A DNA stretch of 64,000 nucleotides from assembly GCA_037074705.1 (NCBI GenBank), contig CM073593.1, positions 23,086,001-23,150,000 of the forward strand. Reading direction: 5' to 3'. Below the pieces are notes generated by a model that saw only the letters and a program-made list of their open reading frames with translations, was not told the DNA's origin and did no database searches. Origin of the DNA: Zhengitettix transpicula (lineage: Eukaryota; Arthropoda; Insecta; Orthoptera; Tetrigidae). The position numbers and the translations under genes are program-made. Shown here piece after piece: positions 23,501-32,133 of the stretch (the stretch's first letter is position 1; every line of letters begins with the position of its first letter).

Positions 23501-26500
23501 TTTGTAAAAGAAAAGATATTACAAAAGTGCTTGACTCTATTGTTTCAGACTTCCAGATCATGTGTCTTTAGAGGAAGGAGCCCTTTTAGAGCCTTTATCG
23601 GTTGGAGTTCATGCATGTCGACGGGCTGGAATTACCTTAGGATCAGTTGTCCTTATCATGGGTGCAGGACCAATTGGTCTTGTAAACCTAATAGCTGCAA
23701 AAGCCATGGGTGCTAGCAAAATTATTATCACAGGTATGTAACATATGTCCAAGATTCTTATAATAATTAACCCAATAAAATAACTGGGTATTTATTTCAG
23801 ATTAGAAAATGAATTAATTCAACACTAATTTGTTGACGGCATCACAATGACAGTCATTGTTCAACTCAATTATATCAAAAGTTTTTGATTAGACTTTAAT
23901 GCAGACTATTTTGTACAATTTTTTCTTCTATTACCATGCCAATGGGAGCTGGACTTATACTTGATTTGCATAGTGAATGCTACTACTTAACTCGGCAAAC
24001 CCCACAATGATTGATTCAACACCAATCTTCATTGCTTTTGAAAAATTATTGGGCATTTAGGTACTCCCCTCCCTGGCCATTATGGGTTAGACTACTTTGA
24101 AAAAGATGCTATTAATATTAGTGATTCAGATTCAATTTACTTGATACTAATATATGTTGTTTTCACATTATTTTTCAATGCCATCTGTTCCTCACACAAC
24201 CCAATGGTTAATGTCTGATCTCAGTTTTGTTTTTCATAGATTGTAATGCATTTGTCTACTGTTTGGTTGAATTCCTCCATGCATTTAAGATTGCATGTAC
24301 ATACACACATATACCTCTGTTTTTTAAATTATATGTATAAGATATGGATTTGTTTAGTATGTGATCTATTACATCCTTCCAAATGGTTAAGTTCTAAACT
24401 CTTATATTAATTTCTAGTTCCAAATTCAGTTAAATTACATGATAAATACTTGTAGCTTACAAAGAAAGCCTGACGTTATAATTTCTTCTTGATTGAAGAA
24501 AACACTATTAAAACAAAGAACATTTCTGGTTCCAACTGTATTTCTCTAATTTTTCTTATTTAAATTTTACTTTCTTATTATATTAAACATGCTATTTCAT
24601 TATTCATGTGATGGTTGTTCTGACTAAAAATTTCTAAGTCAGTTTTTTTTACCAAATATATCTAAATATCAAATCATTATTCAAAGTATTTCTTACAACA
24701 TTTCACTTAACATTCACTACCATTTATCCTCATAAACTGAGTATAATGTAGACTATCATGTCATAACTTTTCTAATATTCAGTCTCGTAAGGGAGGGTGT
24801 CGGCGAAGAAGGCGCCCACCATGGTTGCAACTGGGTTTGGGGCACAATCAAAGGATACCGACCCAGTTCACAATTGACCATTCTACTCTACACGAATCCA
24901 CACCAACAATCACTGGCCATTTTATGTCTCCTGATTAATTAGACAGAGGCACTATTATGCATAGCCAGTGTTCACTTGAGGCAAAAAGCTAAACCAATCA
25001 TAACGTCAGGGAAAATTCAGACAAAAAAGTGATCATATAAATACCACACAACGTTTTGCGATCCTTGTCCCTTTTGTCAAGTGTGAGGAAGAGCCGGCTC
25101 TTCTTCGCACCTGACAAAAGGTGCAAGGATCCCAGAAACGTGTGGCATTTATGTTATCACTTTTTTGTCTAAATTGGCTAACTTTCTCATTCATTATTTT
25201 CAATCATGTAAATTTTTCATTTTAAAATCAGGGGATGTTGATACAACACTCTGATTGGCTGAGCAAGTAACACTGCTTATATAAATGCAAGCTCTGATAT
25301 AGACTGAGTAGTATGTAGACAAGGTGCTACAGCCTTTTTTAGTCTTTTCCCGTTTATAAGATCAGCCGTATTGTTGAATTGTCGTGATTATTTTTATACA
25401 TTCTCTCTCTTTTGTGGAGCAAAACATACTGGAAAAGAATTATAATTTTGTTTATGTACAATATGCTTGGATATTGACTAAGTACTATAGATAGTTATAT
25501 TAATAAGACACTAATTTTAATTAAAAAACAATTCTAGACTAAAATGACGCCGAAATTACTGTCTGGGACTGCATTTAAAAAAATAAAGGAAGAGAAGATT
25601 TAATATATAATTTTTAATATATTATTTGGTTAAGGGTAGATGCAAGTTACACGCATACCATAGGTGCTTCATGCTCTCACTACGGCTCTGCTCATTTTGA
25701 CATATTTTAAATTCAGTCAGTATGCTAAATACTAGGCTGCTAGGACATTGGAAAATTATTAAATTATTTAAAGATGCTTGTAAAAGATTAATGTGAAATA
25801 TATTAAATTTTGTCAGTTATTAAATCCCATTTAAGAAATAAATAAATTATATTAGAAAAATGATATGTATTTAATAATTTAAAATTATACCACATATTTT
25901 TAAAGCAAAATTATTACAGATATTGTTGCACATCGTCTTGAAGCGGCCAAACAGTTTGGTGCAGATTTCACTCTCCTTATATCTAAGGAAAAAAAAGAAG
26001 AGGACCTGGTTAAAGAAATTCACAGATTACTAGAATGTGCACCAGATAAAACAATTGATTGCTGTGGAGCTGATGCTAGTGTTCGTTTAGGAATACAGGT
26101 AAGTAATAATAAGATGATACAAACTATTAGTTTTATTTTCATATCATTAGTAAATTTATTTTTTCATTTATTGTGAAATTAAGGATTATATTGTATCAAA
26201 ACGTACTTTAAATTGTAGGCAACTCGATCTGGTGGAGTACTAGTCCTTGTTGGTATGGGTTCCAACACTGTCACAGTGCCACTTGTTAACGCCACATTCC
26301 GAGAAGTTGATATCCGAGGAATATTCCGTTACTGCAATGAGTGAGTATTTTGCTCATAAAATAGAGTATCAATATTCTGGATTAAGCAATTATTTGAAAA
26401 CATTATTTATGTGTTTATTATATGTAAACATTTATTTCTCTTAATCCAATTAAAATTATAAATATTTATTATAGCAGTGATTAATATAAGTGAAATAAAG

Positions 26501-27149
26501 GACTTATTCTGTTAGTTTACAATTTTTCAAATATAAATGAAAAGCTGAAACAAATATCACATACTTCTGTAAGTTAATATTGAAGCAAATGTTTTTACAC
26601 TTTGTCTTTAATAAAAATGGATTCTTTTTTCTATAATCCTGTTTAAAAGTTTTACATCAGAATTTATTGTGTATATATACATATTAAGCTTATTTTAGAA
26701 CAAAACATTAACTAAAAGCTTTTTGTACCAAAATTTATTTCACTAGAATGTGAGACGTACTAAACAATTTTAAATGTTTAAATGAATACTTCTCAAGTCT
26801 TTAACAACAGTAACACAGATATTCATCAGTTTTCTATGAATATACCTTTAATAATTATGAAAAATATTACATTTTGTGGATACTTTCATTTTGCATTATA
26901 AACCAGTAATGTAAATATATTTAAATTGTTACTTCATTTATTATAAAAGCAACATCACTTAATCTGATTTTATAATTTTGTTTCAGTTACCCTTTAGCTT
27001 TGGCTCTGGTTGCATCTGGAAAAGCAAATGTGAAGCCTTTGATTACACACAATTACAAACTTGAAGAAACAATCAAAGCATTTCAAACAGCTATTTCAGG
27101 AGATGGAAATCCAATTAAAATTATGATACATTGTAACAAGCAAGGCTGA
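8699..27149 (+). CDS. SORD: Sorbitol dehydrogenase (whole gene, eight coding exons)
   Basis: This zinc-dependent medium-chain dehydrogenase oxidises sorbitol to fructose with NAD+ in the cytosol (polyol pathway). The joined exons (60+34+165+160+185+179+122+163 nt) encode 355 residues; the family is about 357. Visible landmarks are the catalytic zinc ligands C43 (in [10 protein letters not shown]), H68-E69 (GHEAAG) and E154 (LLEPLSVG), the cofactor loop GAGPIG at 178-183, and D202 at the end of the second Rossmann strand, which favours NAD over NADP. Cysteines 98, 101, 104 and 112 form the CX2CX2CX7C structural zinc lobe, which mammalian SORD has lost. Conserved blocks [20 protein letters not shown] and [13 protein letters not shown] confirm the identity. 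All junctions are GT-AG and the frame stays open. The start at 8699 gives the usual length, with A at -3 and G at +4. Introns 1 and 2 are large and full of transposons. Confidence 0.97.
8759..10660 (+). other. SORD intron 1, first part
   Basis: A run of 15 G residues lies at 9013-9027. No gene was recognised; a 141-codon frame at 9336-9761 is AT-rich and lacks homology I can see. The segment ends with the left target duplication of the retroposon at 10661. Confidence 0.5.
10661..11180 (+). mobile_element. Retroposon C, copy 1, with poly(A) tail and target duplication
   Basis: A 520-bp GC-richer block is flanked by the direct repeat TTATTAGAAT (10651-10660 and 11181-11190) and ends in AAAAAAAA (11173-11180), the signature of LINE-mediated retroposition. 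Its 3' part (CCCTAGTTAACCCTTGGCTACC and onward) recurs inverted at 49526-49665 and in part at 62755-62842. No reverse-transcriptase motif is visible, so it is either a SINE or a 5'-truncated LINE 3' region. The window copy is complete enough to define both borders. Confidence 0.75.
11181..12664 (+). other. SORD intron 1, middle part with a tRNA-like SINE head
   Basis: Nothing was recognised except a short segment at 12190-12260 that ends in GGTTCGAATCC (12236-12246), a good pol III B box, preceded by sequence resembling the D-arm and anticodon part of a tRNA. The A box is degenerate and the acceptor stem does not close, so I read it as the head of a tRNA-derived SINE rather than a tRNA gene. 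Confidence 0.4.
12665..13415 (+). repeat. Dispersed repeat E, copy 1
   Basis: Its left end (GAATTATTTTTGTGGGCTGG, then TTGACCA, then ACTCTTATCTCAGGCACCTGTGG) and right end (CACGTGCA, an A-rich stretch, GCGTTACA) match the block at 42223-42952 in the same orientation. The centre has diverged or differs between copies. The class is unknown; it may be an LTR, but no target duplication was found. Confidence 0.5.
13416..14155 (+). other. SORD intron 1, spacer
   Basis: No gene was recognised. The first 70 bases contain GAAGCCGATATTAATATG, a near copy of sequence at 12095-12120, so a short direct repeat brackets repeat E and the SINE head. Confidence 0.35.
14156..15888 (-). repeat. Dispersed repeat A, copy 2, split by LTR B2
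   Basis: Blocks 14156-14342 and 15500-15888 are the reverse complement of 4990-5714. Between them lies LTR B2, absent from copy 1. Compared with copy 1, this copy also lacks about 140 bp near 15630. The right end of the repeat stops about 110 bases before SORD exon 2. Confidence 0.75.
14343..15499 (-). mobile_element. Solo LTR of repeat family B, copy 2
   Basis: A 1,157-bp insertion starts TGTAG and ends CCA inside repeat A copy 2. The uninterrupted site in repeat A copy 1 shows that only 3-4 bases (TTT or ATTT) are duplicated. It shares with copy 1 the AGGGCCT...ACT...CAATAAAGAAT block near 14711, GAAATCTGACGAT near 14849 and ACAGGCCATTATAC near 14973. Its left end carries CACGTTG-type units at 14387, 14441 and 14550, each followed by CCAATTTGTAGT-like sequence. 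No coding region is left. Confidence 0.65.
15999..16032 (+). CDS. SORD: SORD coding exon 2
   Basis: This 34-nt exon encodes [11 protein letters not shown] plus one base. It lies between TGTTTCAG and GTAAGT and matches the ENYPIPEPGPNE-type segment of the family. It is too short to be seen as a free reading frame. Confidence 0.93.
16033..16631 (+). other. SORD intron 2, first part
   Basis: AT-rich, with nothing recognised until the (AT)n tract at 16605-16631 that serves as the target of LTR B3. Confidence 0.45.
16632..17518 (-). mobile_element. Solo LTR of repeat family B, copy 3
   Basis: An 887-bp block starts TGTAATA, ends TTACA, and sits between two (AT)n tracts (16605-16631 and 17519-17553), so it appears to have entered an AT microsatellite. 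It carries one CCCCACGCTG...GCCATTT unit at 16670, where copies 1 and 2 have three or four, and the AGGGTCTATACTGG block near 16824. It is more diverged than the other copies. (GAAC)n occurs near 16940. Confidence 0.55.
17519..17553. repeat. AT microsatellite
   Basis: A pure (AT)n tract of about 35 bases immediately follows LTR B3. Confidence 0.95.
17563..17872 (-). pseudogene. Unrecognised protein-like frame, about 100 codons
   Basis: On the minus strand, from about 17872 down to the AT tract, an open frame runs about 100 codons with balanced, non-AT-biased amino-acid content ([60 protein letters not shown]). It is bounded by an in-frame TGA upstream and the microsatellite downstream. It has no visible start or splice context. 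The composition suggests a fragment of a real protein, either from a mobile element or an old viral insertion. I do not recognise the family. Confidence 0.4.
17873..21043 (+). other. SORD intron 2, remainder
   Basis: Mostly AT-rich sequence with no gene recognised. A local direct repeat at 20808-20905 repeats AGATGGTATCAACRGATACA twice with a diverged copy between. Confidence 0.45.
21044..21208 (+). CDS. SORD: SORD coding exon 3
   Basis: It encodes [17 protein letters not shown] through [20 protein letters not shown], including zinc ligands C43, H68 and E69. Acceptor TTTCAG and donor GTATGT. Confidence 0.97.
21209..22314 (+). other. SORD intron 3
   Basis: 1,106 bp, AT-rich, nothing recognised. 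The acceptor TTAAAG at 22309-22314 lacks a good pyrimidine tract; the pyrimidine-rich TTTTTTATCCAG 14 bases upstream would introduce a stop, so the weak site is preferred. Confidence 0.5.
22315..22474 (+). CDS. SORD: SORD coding exon 4
   Basis: It encodes [20 protein letters not shown], the four structural-zinc cysteines and the [13 protein letters not shown] block. Donor GTGAGT; the last lysine codon is split across the intron. Confidence 0.96.
22475..23548 (+). other. SORD intron 4
   Basis: 1,074 bp, AT-rich, nothing recognised. Confidence 0.5.
23549..23733 (+). CDS. SORD: SORD coding exon 5
   Basis: It encodes [20 protein letters not shown], including zinc ligand E154, and the first Rossmann strands with GAGPIG. 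Acceptor TGTTTCAG, donor GTATGT. Confidence 0.97.
23734..25919 (+). other. SORD intron 5
   Basis: 2,186 bp. It contains the palindrome at 25020-25169 and a GC-richer block from about 24780 upstream of it. Nothing else was recognised. Confidence 0.5.
25020..25169. repeat. 150-bp palindrome of repeat D (head-to-head)
   Basis: The arms meet at GAGCC|GGCTC (25091-25100) and extend outward about 75 bases to GACAAAAAAGTGAT and ATCACTTTTTTGTC. Each arm is a copy of repeat D with the order GCACCTGACAA, AAGGTGC, AAGGATC, AAACG. The right arm has CTGACAA at 25111-25117 and GAAAC at 25135-25139. The arms differ at several positions, so this is an old structure and not a recent assembly fold-back. Inverted terminal blocks of this kind occur in Penelope-like elements. 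Confidence 0.8.
25920..26098 (+). CDS. SORD: SORD coding exon 6
   Basis: It completes D202, then [20 protein letters not shown] and [21 protein letters not shown], within the cofactor domain. Donor GTAAGT after a full codon. Confidence 0.97.
26219..26340 (+). CDS. SORD: SORD coding exon 7
   Basis: It encodes [20 protein letters not shown] and [14 protein letters not shown]. The preceding intron is only 120 bp. Acceptor TTGTAG, donor GTGAGT. Confidence 0.97.
26341..26986 (+). other. SORD intron 7
   Basis: 646 bp, AT-rich, nothing recognised. Confidence 0.5.
26987..27149 (+). CDS. SORD: SORD coding exon 8 and stop
   Basis: It encodes [20 protein letters not shown] through a C-terminal HCNKQG and TGA at 27147-27149. 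Acceptor TGTTTCAG. Confidence 0.97.
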
Positions 27150-27251
27150 TTTTGTACAAAAATGTTACTTCTCAACTGATGAATGGTGTTTGTTGTATTC
27201 TATGTTTAAAGAGACCAGTACTTTATTTTTAATAATTACTATGATGTTCAA

Positions 27252-27277
27252 AATAAAAGATCCGTAATGTCAATAAA
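27252..27277 (+). terminator. SORD polyadenylation signals
   Basis: Two AATAAA hexamers at 27252-27257 and 27272-27277, followed by a T-rich stretch, lie about 100 bases after the stop codon. Confidence 0.8.
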
Positions 27278-27289
27278 ACATTGTTTTTT

Positions 27290-28835
27290 TTTACTGTATA
27301 TGGAGTGCCATAAATGTTGTTTTTATCTTTATTTCTTAATTGAAATTAGATGACAACAATCAAAATGCATGCTTTATTTTAAATTATGCATTAATGTATA
27401 CATAAGTCTGTATGAGTACACTGGTACAATGTTTAAAATCTTGAAATTATATTTATTGAACTGGAAGATACTTTCCTGGTAAGGAATATTGCTGAATTGA
27501 GAATAATTTGAAGAAGTAAATTTCATCATTTTATATTGTTGGAGCAAAAAATTTAATGGACAGAATTCATTACATTTCAATGGAAATATAAATAATTATT
27601 TTTGAAGATAATTTTAAATTCACACATTCAACATTTGATAAATTCAAGTTTAGAAATTACTATTTTACAAGTATGACAATTAAGGATATAAAAAATATAT
27701 TATATTTAACAAAGAAAACGTAATAGTGAAAGGACATGATTCACTGCTAAATGTGATCATGTACAATAAACAAATATAAAGATTATAATAATGCATGGTA
27801 ATTGTCGAATTGTGAAAAATGAAATGACCTGTCTCTTCCAGAACAAAAGTATTTTCAGAAATGTACTTTTGATTCTGTATACTGATTACTAAAATATATA
27901 TTTAGACCAGATTAGGGTAAACTTTGAGATGCTTAGACCCTTTCTACTTTTTCATGTTTATCTATTGGAAATTTACTATTCATAAAATTAAAACACACAA
28001 TCAATTTTTAAATGCATGAAGGAAACAAATTAATAAATGACTGAAGAAATATTTTCATTATTACTCATCAAAGTATTTCACCATTTTGTAGTTCTGAGGT
28101 TTAGCCTGAAAAAAGCTTTAATAACAGAATGCCTTTAATATTGTAATGCAGCGTCTTTTTCTAACGGCGAATAACTTAAGTTCAAATTTACTTAGTTTTA
28201 TTTAATTTCTTTTTGAAGTTTGTCTTTTATAAATTTCGTTTTAACATTATTATTAACAAATTTAAATAAGCTTAAAGTTCTATGTGATGATGTCGATACA
28301 ACGATATTTAGCTCCACCAGGGCACGAAATTTAAAAGCCAAGACACATTCGTAACTATAGAGGTATACACACGCACTGCAAATTATGTCTTTATTGTTGA
28401 GGACCATTGATGTCAGGACAAGAACATTGGATCGCAAGTACCATTTTAACTCCAGATAATTCCTTCCTGTTACATCTTTTTTGGGAAGGAAATGCCTACA
28501 TCTTCTTATCTCACACATTTCTGTATAAGTATATCCTGCTGATTAGATAGTCTTCCACGAAGTTGCAACGCAAGTAACGTAAACGGGGATCTCCACTAAG
28601 TAGATTTGGACTCTGATTAAATGCGATGGTTGGGTATTTAAGTACAGGAATTGAAATAATGAATTAGATAAAAGAATCGCGTCAACATGTTATTTGATTC
28701 ATTCCCCTCTTTCCAGGAATCCCCGTTTTCCTTTAAATTATTCACATAAACAACCAAAACAATTAAGTACAATAAGGAACTAACATTTTTTTTGTAGTTT
28801 TGAGTTGTTTTTATTCTTGTAGACAATACAGTTCC
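27290..28835. other. Intergenic between SORD and ARB2A
   Basis: About 1.5 kb of AT-rich sequence. A 106-codon minus-strand frame at 28198-28518 shows no recognisable motif and probably arises by chance. Confidence 0.4.
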
Positions 28836-28890
28836 TTTCGTCAGATGCTAAAATAAGCCTAGAGAAACACAACTGCACTGGTCAGTTGAC
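28836..28890 (-). repeat. Dispersed repeat D, copy 3, truncated
   Basis: On the minus strand it reads GTGCAGTTGTGTTTCTCTAG, then a short gap, then CTGACGAAAGGA, matching repeat D at 8170-8235. The GAAAC half is missing. It abuts the tentative ARB2A first exon. Confidence 0.6.
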
Positions 28891-28955
28891 AACGCTCAAA
28901 AGCGACGACAATGGGAGAGCCGAAGGGCTAGCGTAACAATAAGGGAGGAACGACA

Positions 28956-28970
28956 ATGGGAAAACAGAAG
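28956..28970 (+). CDS. ARB2A: ARB2A possible first coding exon
   Basis: ATGGGAAAACAGAAG followed by GTATTG would join in frame to exon 2 (MGKQK then VLSAT). No homology supports so short a piece, so the coding start may instead be the ATG at 30284, with this region or another one serving as a non-coding leader. A seven-codon upstream frame (ATG at 28911, TAG at 28929-28931) precedes it. Confidence 0.3.
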
Positions 28971-31900
28971 GTATTGTTCCTTTACTTTAAAATGTTTTAC
29001 GTACTTACGAATTACGTTAAATTACTTAATAATTCTTTAGTTCAGTTAAAAAATTATAATTAATAATATTTGGGGTGAAACGCAGAAGCAGCAGGATATA
29101 ATAAAACACCATAGCTTTCAAACTGGATCTAGAACATTCTGGAGGGTGCACGGCCTGCGCCACGCCAACAATACTGGCGCTGGCCTTTGTGCCTTAACAA
29201 TTACACCGCCTGATCTTTCGGAGGCAGAAAAGCGAATGCAGATTACCAGTTACTGAATTATTAATGAATTGATTTTTTTAAAAAAATAACTGCTATTCAT
29301 ATACGACAAATTGAGGGACTTTTTCTACCCATACGGTCTATTTATGAATAATTATGTTTAACGCTTACTAATGTAATACCAGATCAACTTTATGTTTGTA
29401 CATTCATTGTACAATAACTGTACTTTTATTGTATTTATACATGCACACATATTACTGACCTTCATTTCATACTTGTGCTTTCTCGATGCACATGAGCAAA
29501 TGTTGGACGGCTTCATGCTTTCACCTAAGTTTTCATTTATTCATACATAGTTGCAAAGTAATATTTAAATATGCATTGTGTTTTGAAAAAATTGCAAATT
29601 TCAGATGTAATTTGTTTAATAGCTACAGACAAAATAAAGGACAGAATGAACGTGTTAGGAAAAAAAATTATCCTAAATAAAAGTACACGACAACTTTTGA
29701 AGTCTACTGCCGTAGAAATAACATTGGTCTCGACAAGTTCTTTATAAGATTCTTAAAATATGTTACATTTGTACATTCTTGGGTCTTCGAACGTCCCAAT
29801 AGCGTATGAAAAAGTATCTCTACAGTGATAATTTAAATCTTAATATCACACTTTGCAGTAGTTCTACTTTGTGGCCGCGAGTATATCTTCTACATCATTG
29901 CACCAATATACAACTGTTGATAGTGTAGCTTTGCAAACTTTTTTTATGTAGAATAAAACCAAATTTAATTAACAGCTTTTGATGTATGCTTTAAGATATT
30001 TTGTAAAATCCGGATTGGGAATATTTAAGAGTCGAGAACTATGTGTTTGGCCTATTTCAGTTGGACAAATAATTTTGGCTACTCATTTCAAGGTTATAAG
30101 CTGAAATCTGTATATTTGTCGCTGATTCTTATTTTAATAGCGCATCGTCTCGGGGAATTACCTATCAGATAAGATTTCTGTTGATGTTACCGCCCTTTGC
30201 TATGATTCGTCAGCTTCAGTTAAAACAAGACGTCTTTCTTAACCTTACTCACGCTTGTTGGTTTACAGGTTTTGTCGGCGACTATGGCTTCAGCAAACCA
30301 TGTGTTTCCGAACACATTGGAAGGATTTGGATACGCTTTTAATGAAGGTATTTAACTGTTTCAATCTAATAGAATTTCTCGTGTCTGATGTGAAAGTTTT
30401 GCTAATTTCGCCGCTGTATTCCAATTGATATAGTTCTCATAATACATACATGAATTGTAAACAATATATATATAGGCGTGTGTATCTTTGTTATTGTTTA
30501 TTTATCGGTCAATAAAACAATCACGAGTGAATTGAAACTAGATATATAATGAAATATCATTAATTTAATCAAGAACTCCAGAATTTTAGTCACAGAAAAT
30601 GTAATGTAACAATCGGTAAAATTTGCGCCACTAAAGACAAAATTTTTATACCATATACTTATATACTAATAAATTTTTTAACCAACCATTAACCTCAAAT
30701 TGTGTTGCTTTGACAATTAGTTTGCAATCATTCATTTCAATATTAATTACCTTTGCGACGACCACAGTATAAAAGTTAATTTTGTCAATTTTAACATTCA
30801 ATTATGAAAAATCGACTGCCAACTTTCAATTATTGTTGTTGCTTAATTACATCTTTTATAAATTATTAGTGCGAAAGAAAATTAAACTGCGTATCTAAAA
30901 TAAAATAGTCACTGGTGCATCTATTTTTTTTTTCAATTGTCAACTTTTTGAAATAGTAAATAAAGATAATATGCAAACAACACTTATATTTTTATTTTTT
31001 GCAGCTTGTATTAGTACTACAACTCTGTTCTTTTGGTTGTTGAAACCCATGTTATATTTCTATTTTCTTCTTTTTTCGTTTAATTTTCTTTCATTTCTGC
31101 TTATTACAATTTTCGCTGTGTTTATTAAGTAGTAAGGAGATCACATGAACATTGTTATTATTATTAATATGAAATACTTCTTCAATAAGGCCTTGAAGTA
31201 CTCTGTGACAGTGGTTAGTTGTCACTTGTGTTTTACAGTCAAAACATACTAGTATTGAAAATATAGTTTGCTAAGAGATAAGTGGACTATCTCAGTGTGT
31301 ACTCGTAGTATTCCATATCAAATTCTGCTAGGAATTTTTGCATATTGTTTGCTTAAGAGATTACCACAATTTTTAAACCATTAGCTGAGGATTGTTGTTT
31401 TAGGAAACTGTCAAGACTATGTGGATGCCAATTTTTTGTGGATGATGTTACATGTATGTTTGCTTTACAACTTTTGCTATACTATTATCACAAGCACTTT
31501 GATGGGTGCTGAAGTAATGTTGATTCCACTGAGTGTCTGTGTGATGATTGAGATAAATGTTTGTTTGTTGAAACAAGTGTGAAGTTTGTATTAAACAAAA
31601 TGAAGTAAAACATTTTTAACACTATTTTTGCATTTGACTTTCCATTATTTGACCCAGCTGAACACTATCAAAGACTTCCAAGATTTGCTTTCTACTCCAA
31701 TGTGTGTATTTACTTCTATTTTATTTTGTTAAAAATATTATTATTGTAGTAATATCTAGTTCACTTTCTATTCAATATAGAAGTGTATGCATAGTACAGT
31801 CATGTGATTTATGAAACAAGAACAAATAAATCAAAGTTATCTTGAGAATACTTATTGAACAAATGATTAGTTGTTACTCAAAGATTTATTTGAACAACTT

Positions 31901-32099
31901 ATGAAAACTACAATGTTGGTTGAAATTGTGTCCAGTTTTTGGATCGGAAAGAGAGACAGTGTAACTGACTTACCTGAAGTCAACAGTTGGCCCAGTTGGG
32001 CTGAGCAGAAGGTAAAATGTGAAATACAAATGTAATATCTTTTCCATTATCCAATTATCAAATGTGACTTTGTCACTTATTCATTAAAATCCTTAACAT

Positions 32100-32133
<34 letters not shown>

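Noticed and set aside
28198..28518. 106-codon minus-strand frame as a gene between SORD and ARB2A
   Set aside because: No recognisable motif; composition as expected by chance in AT-rich DNA.
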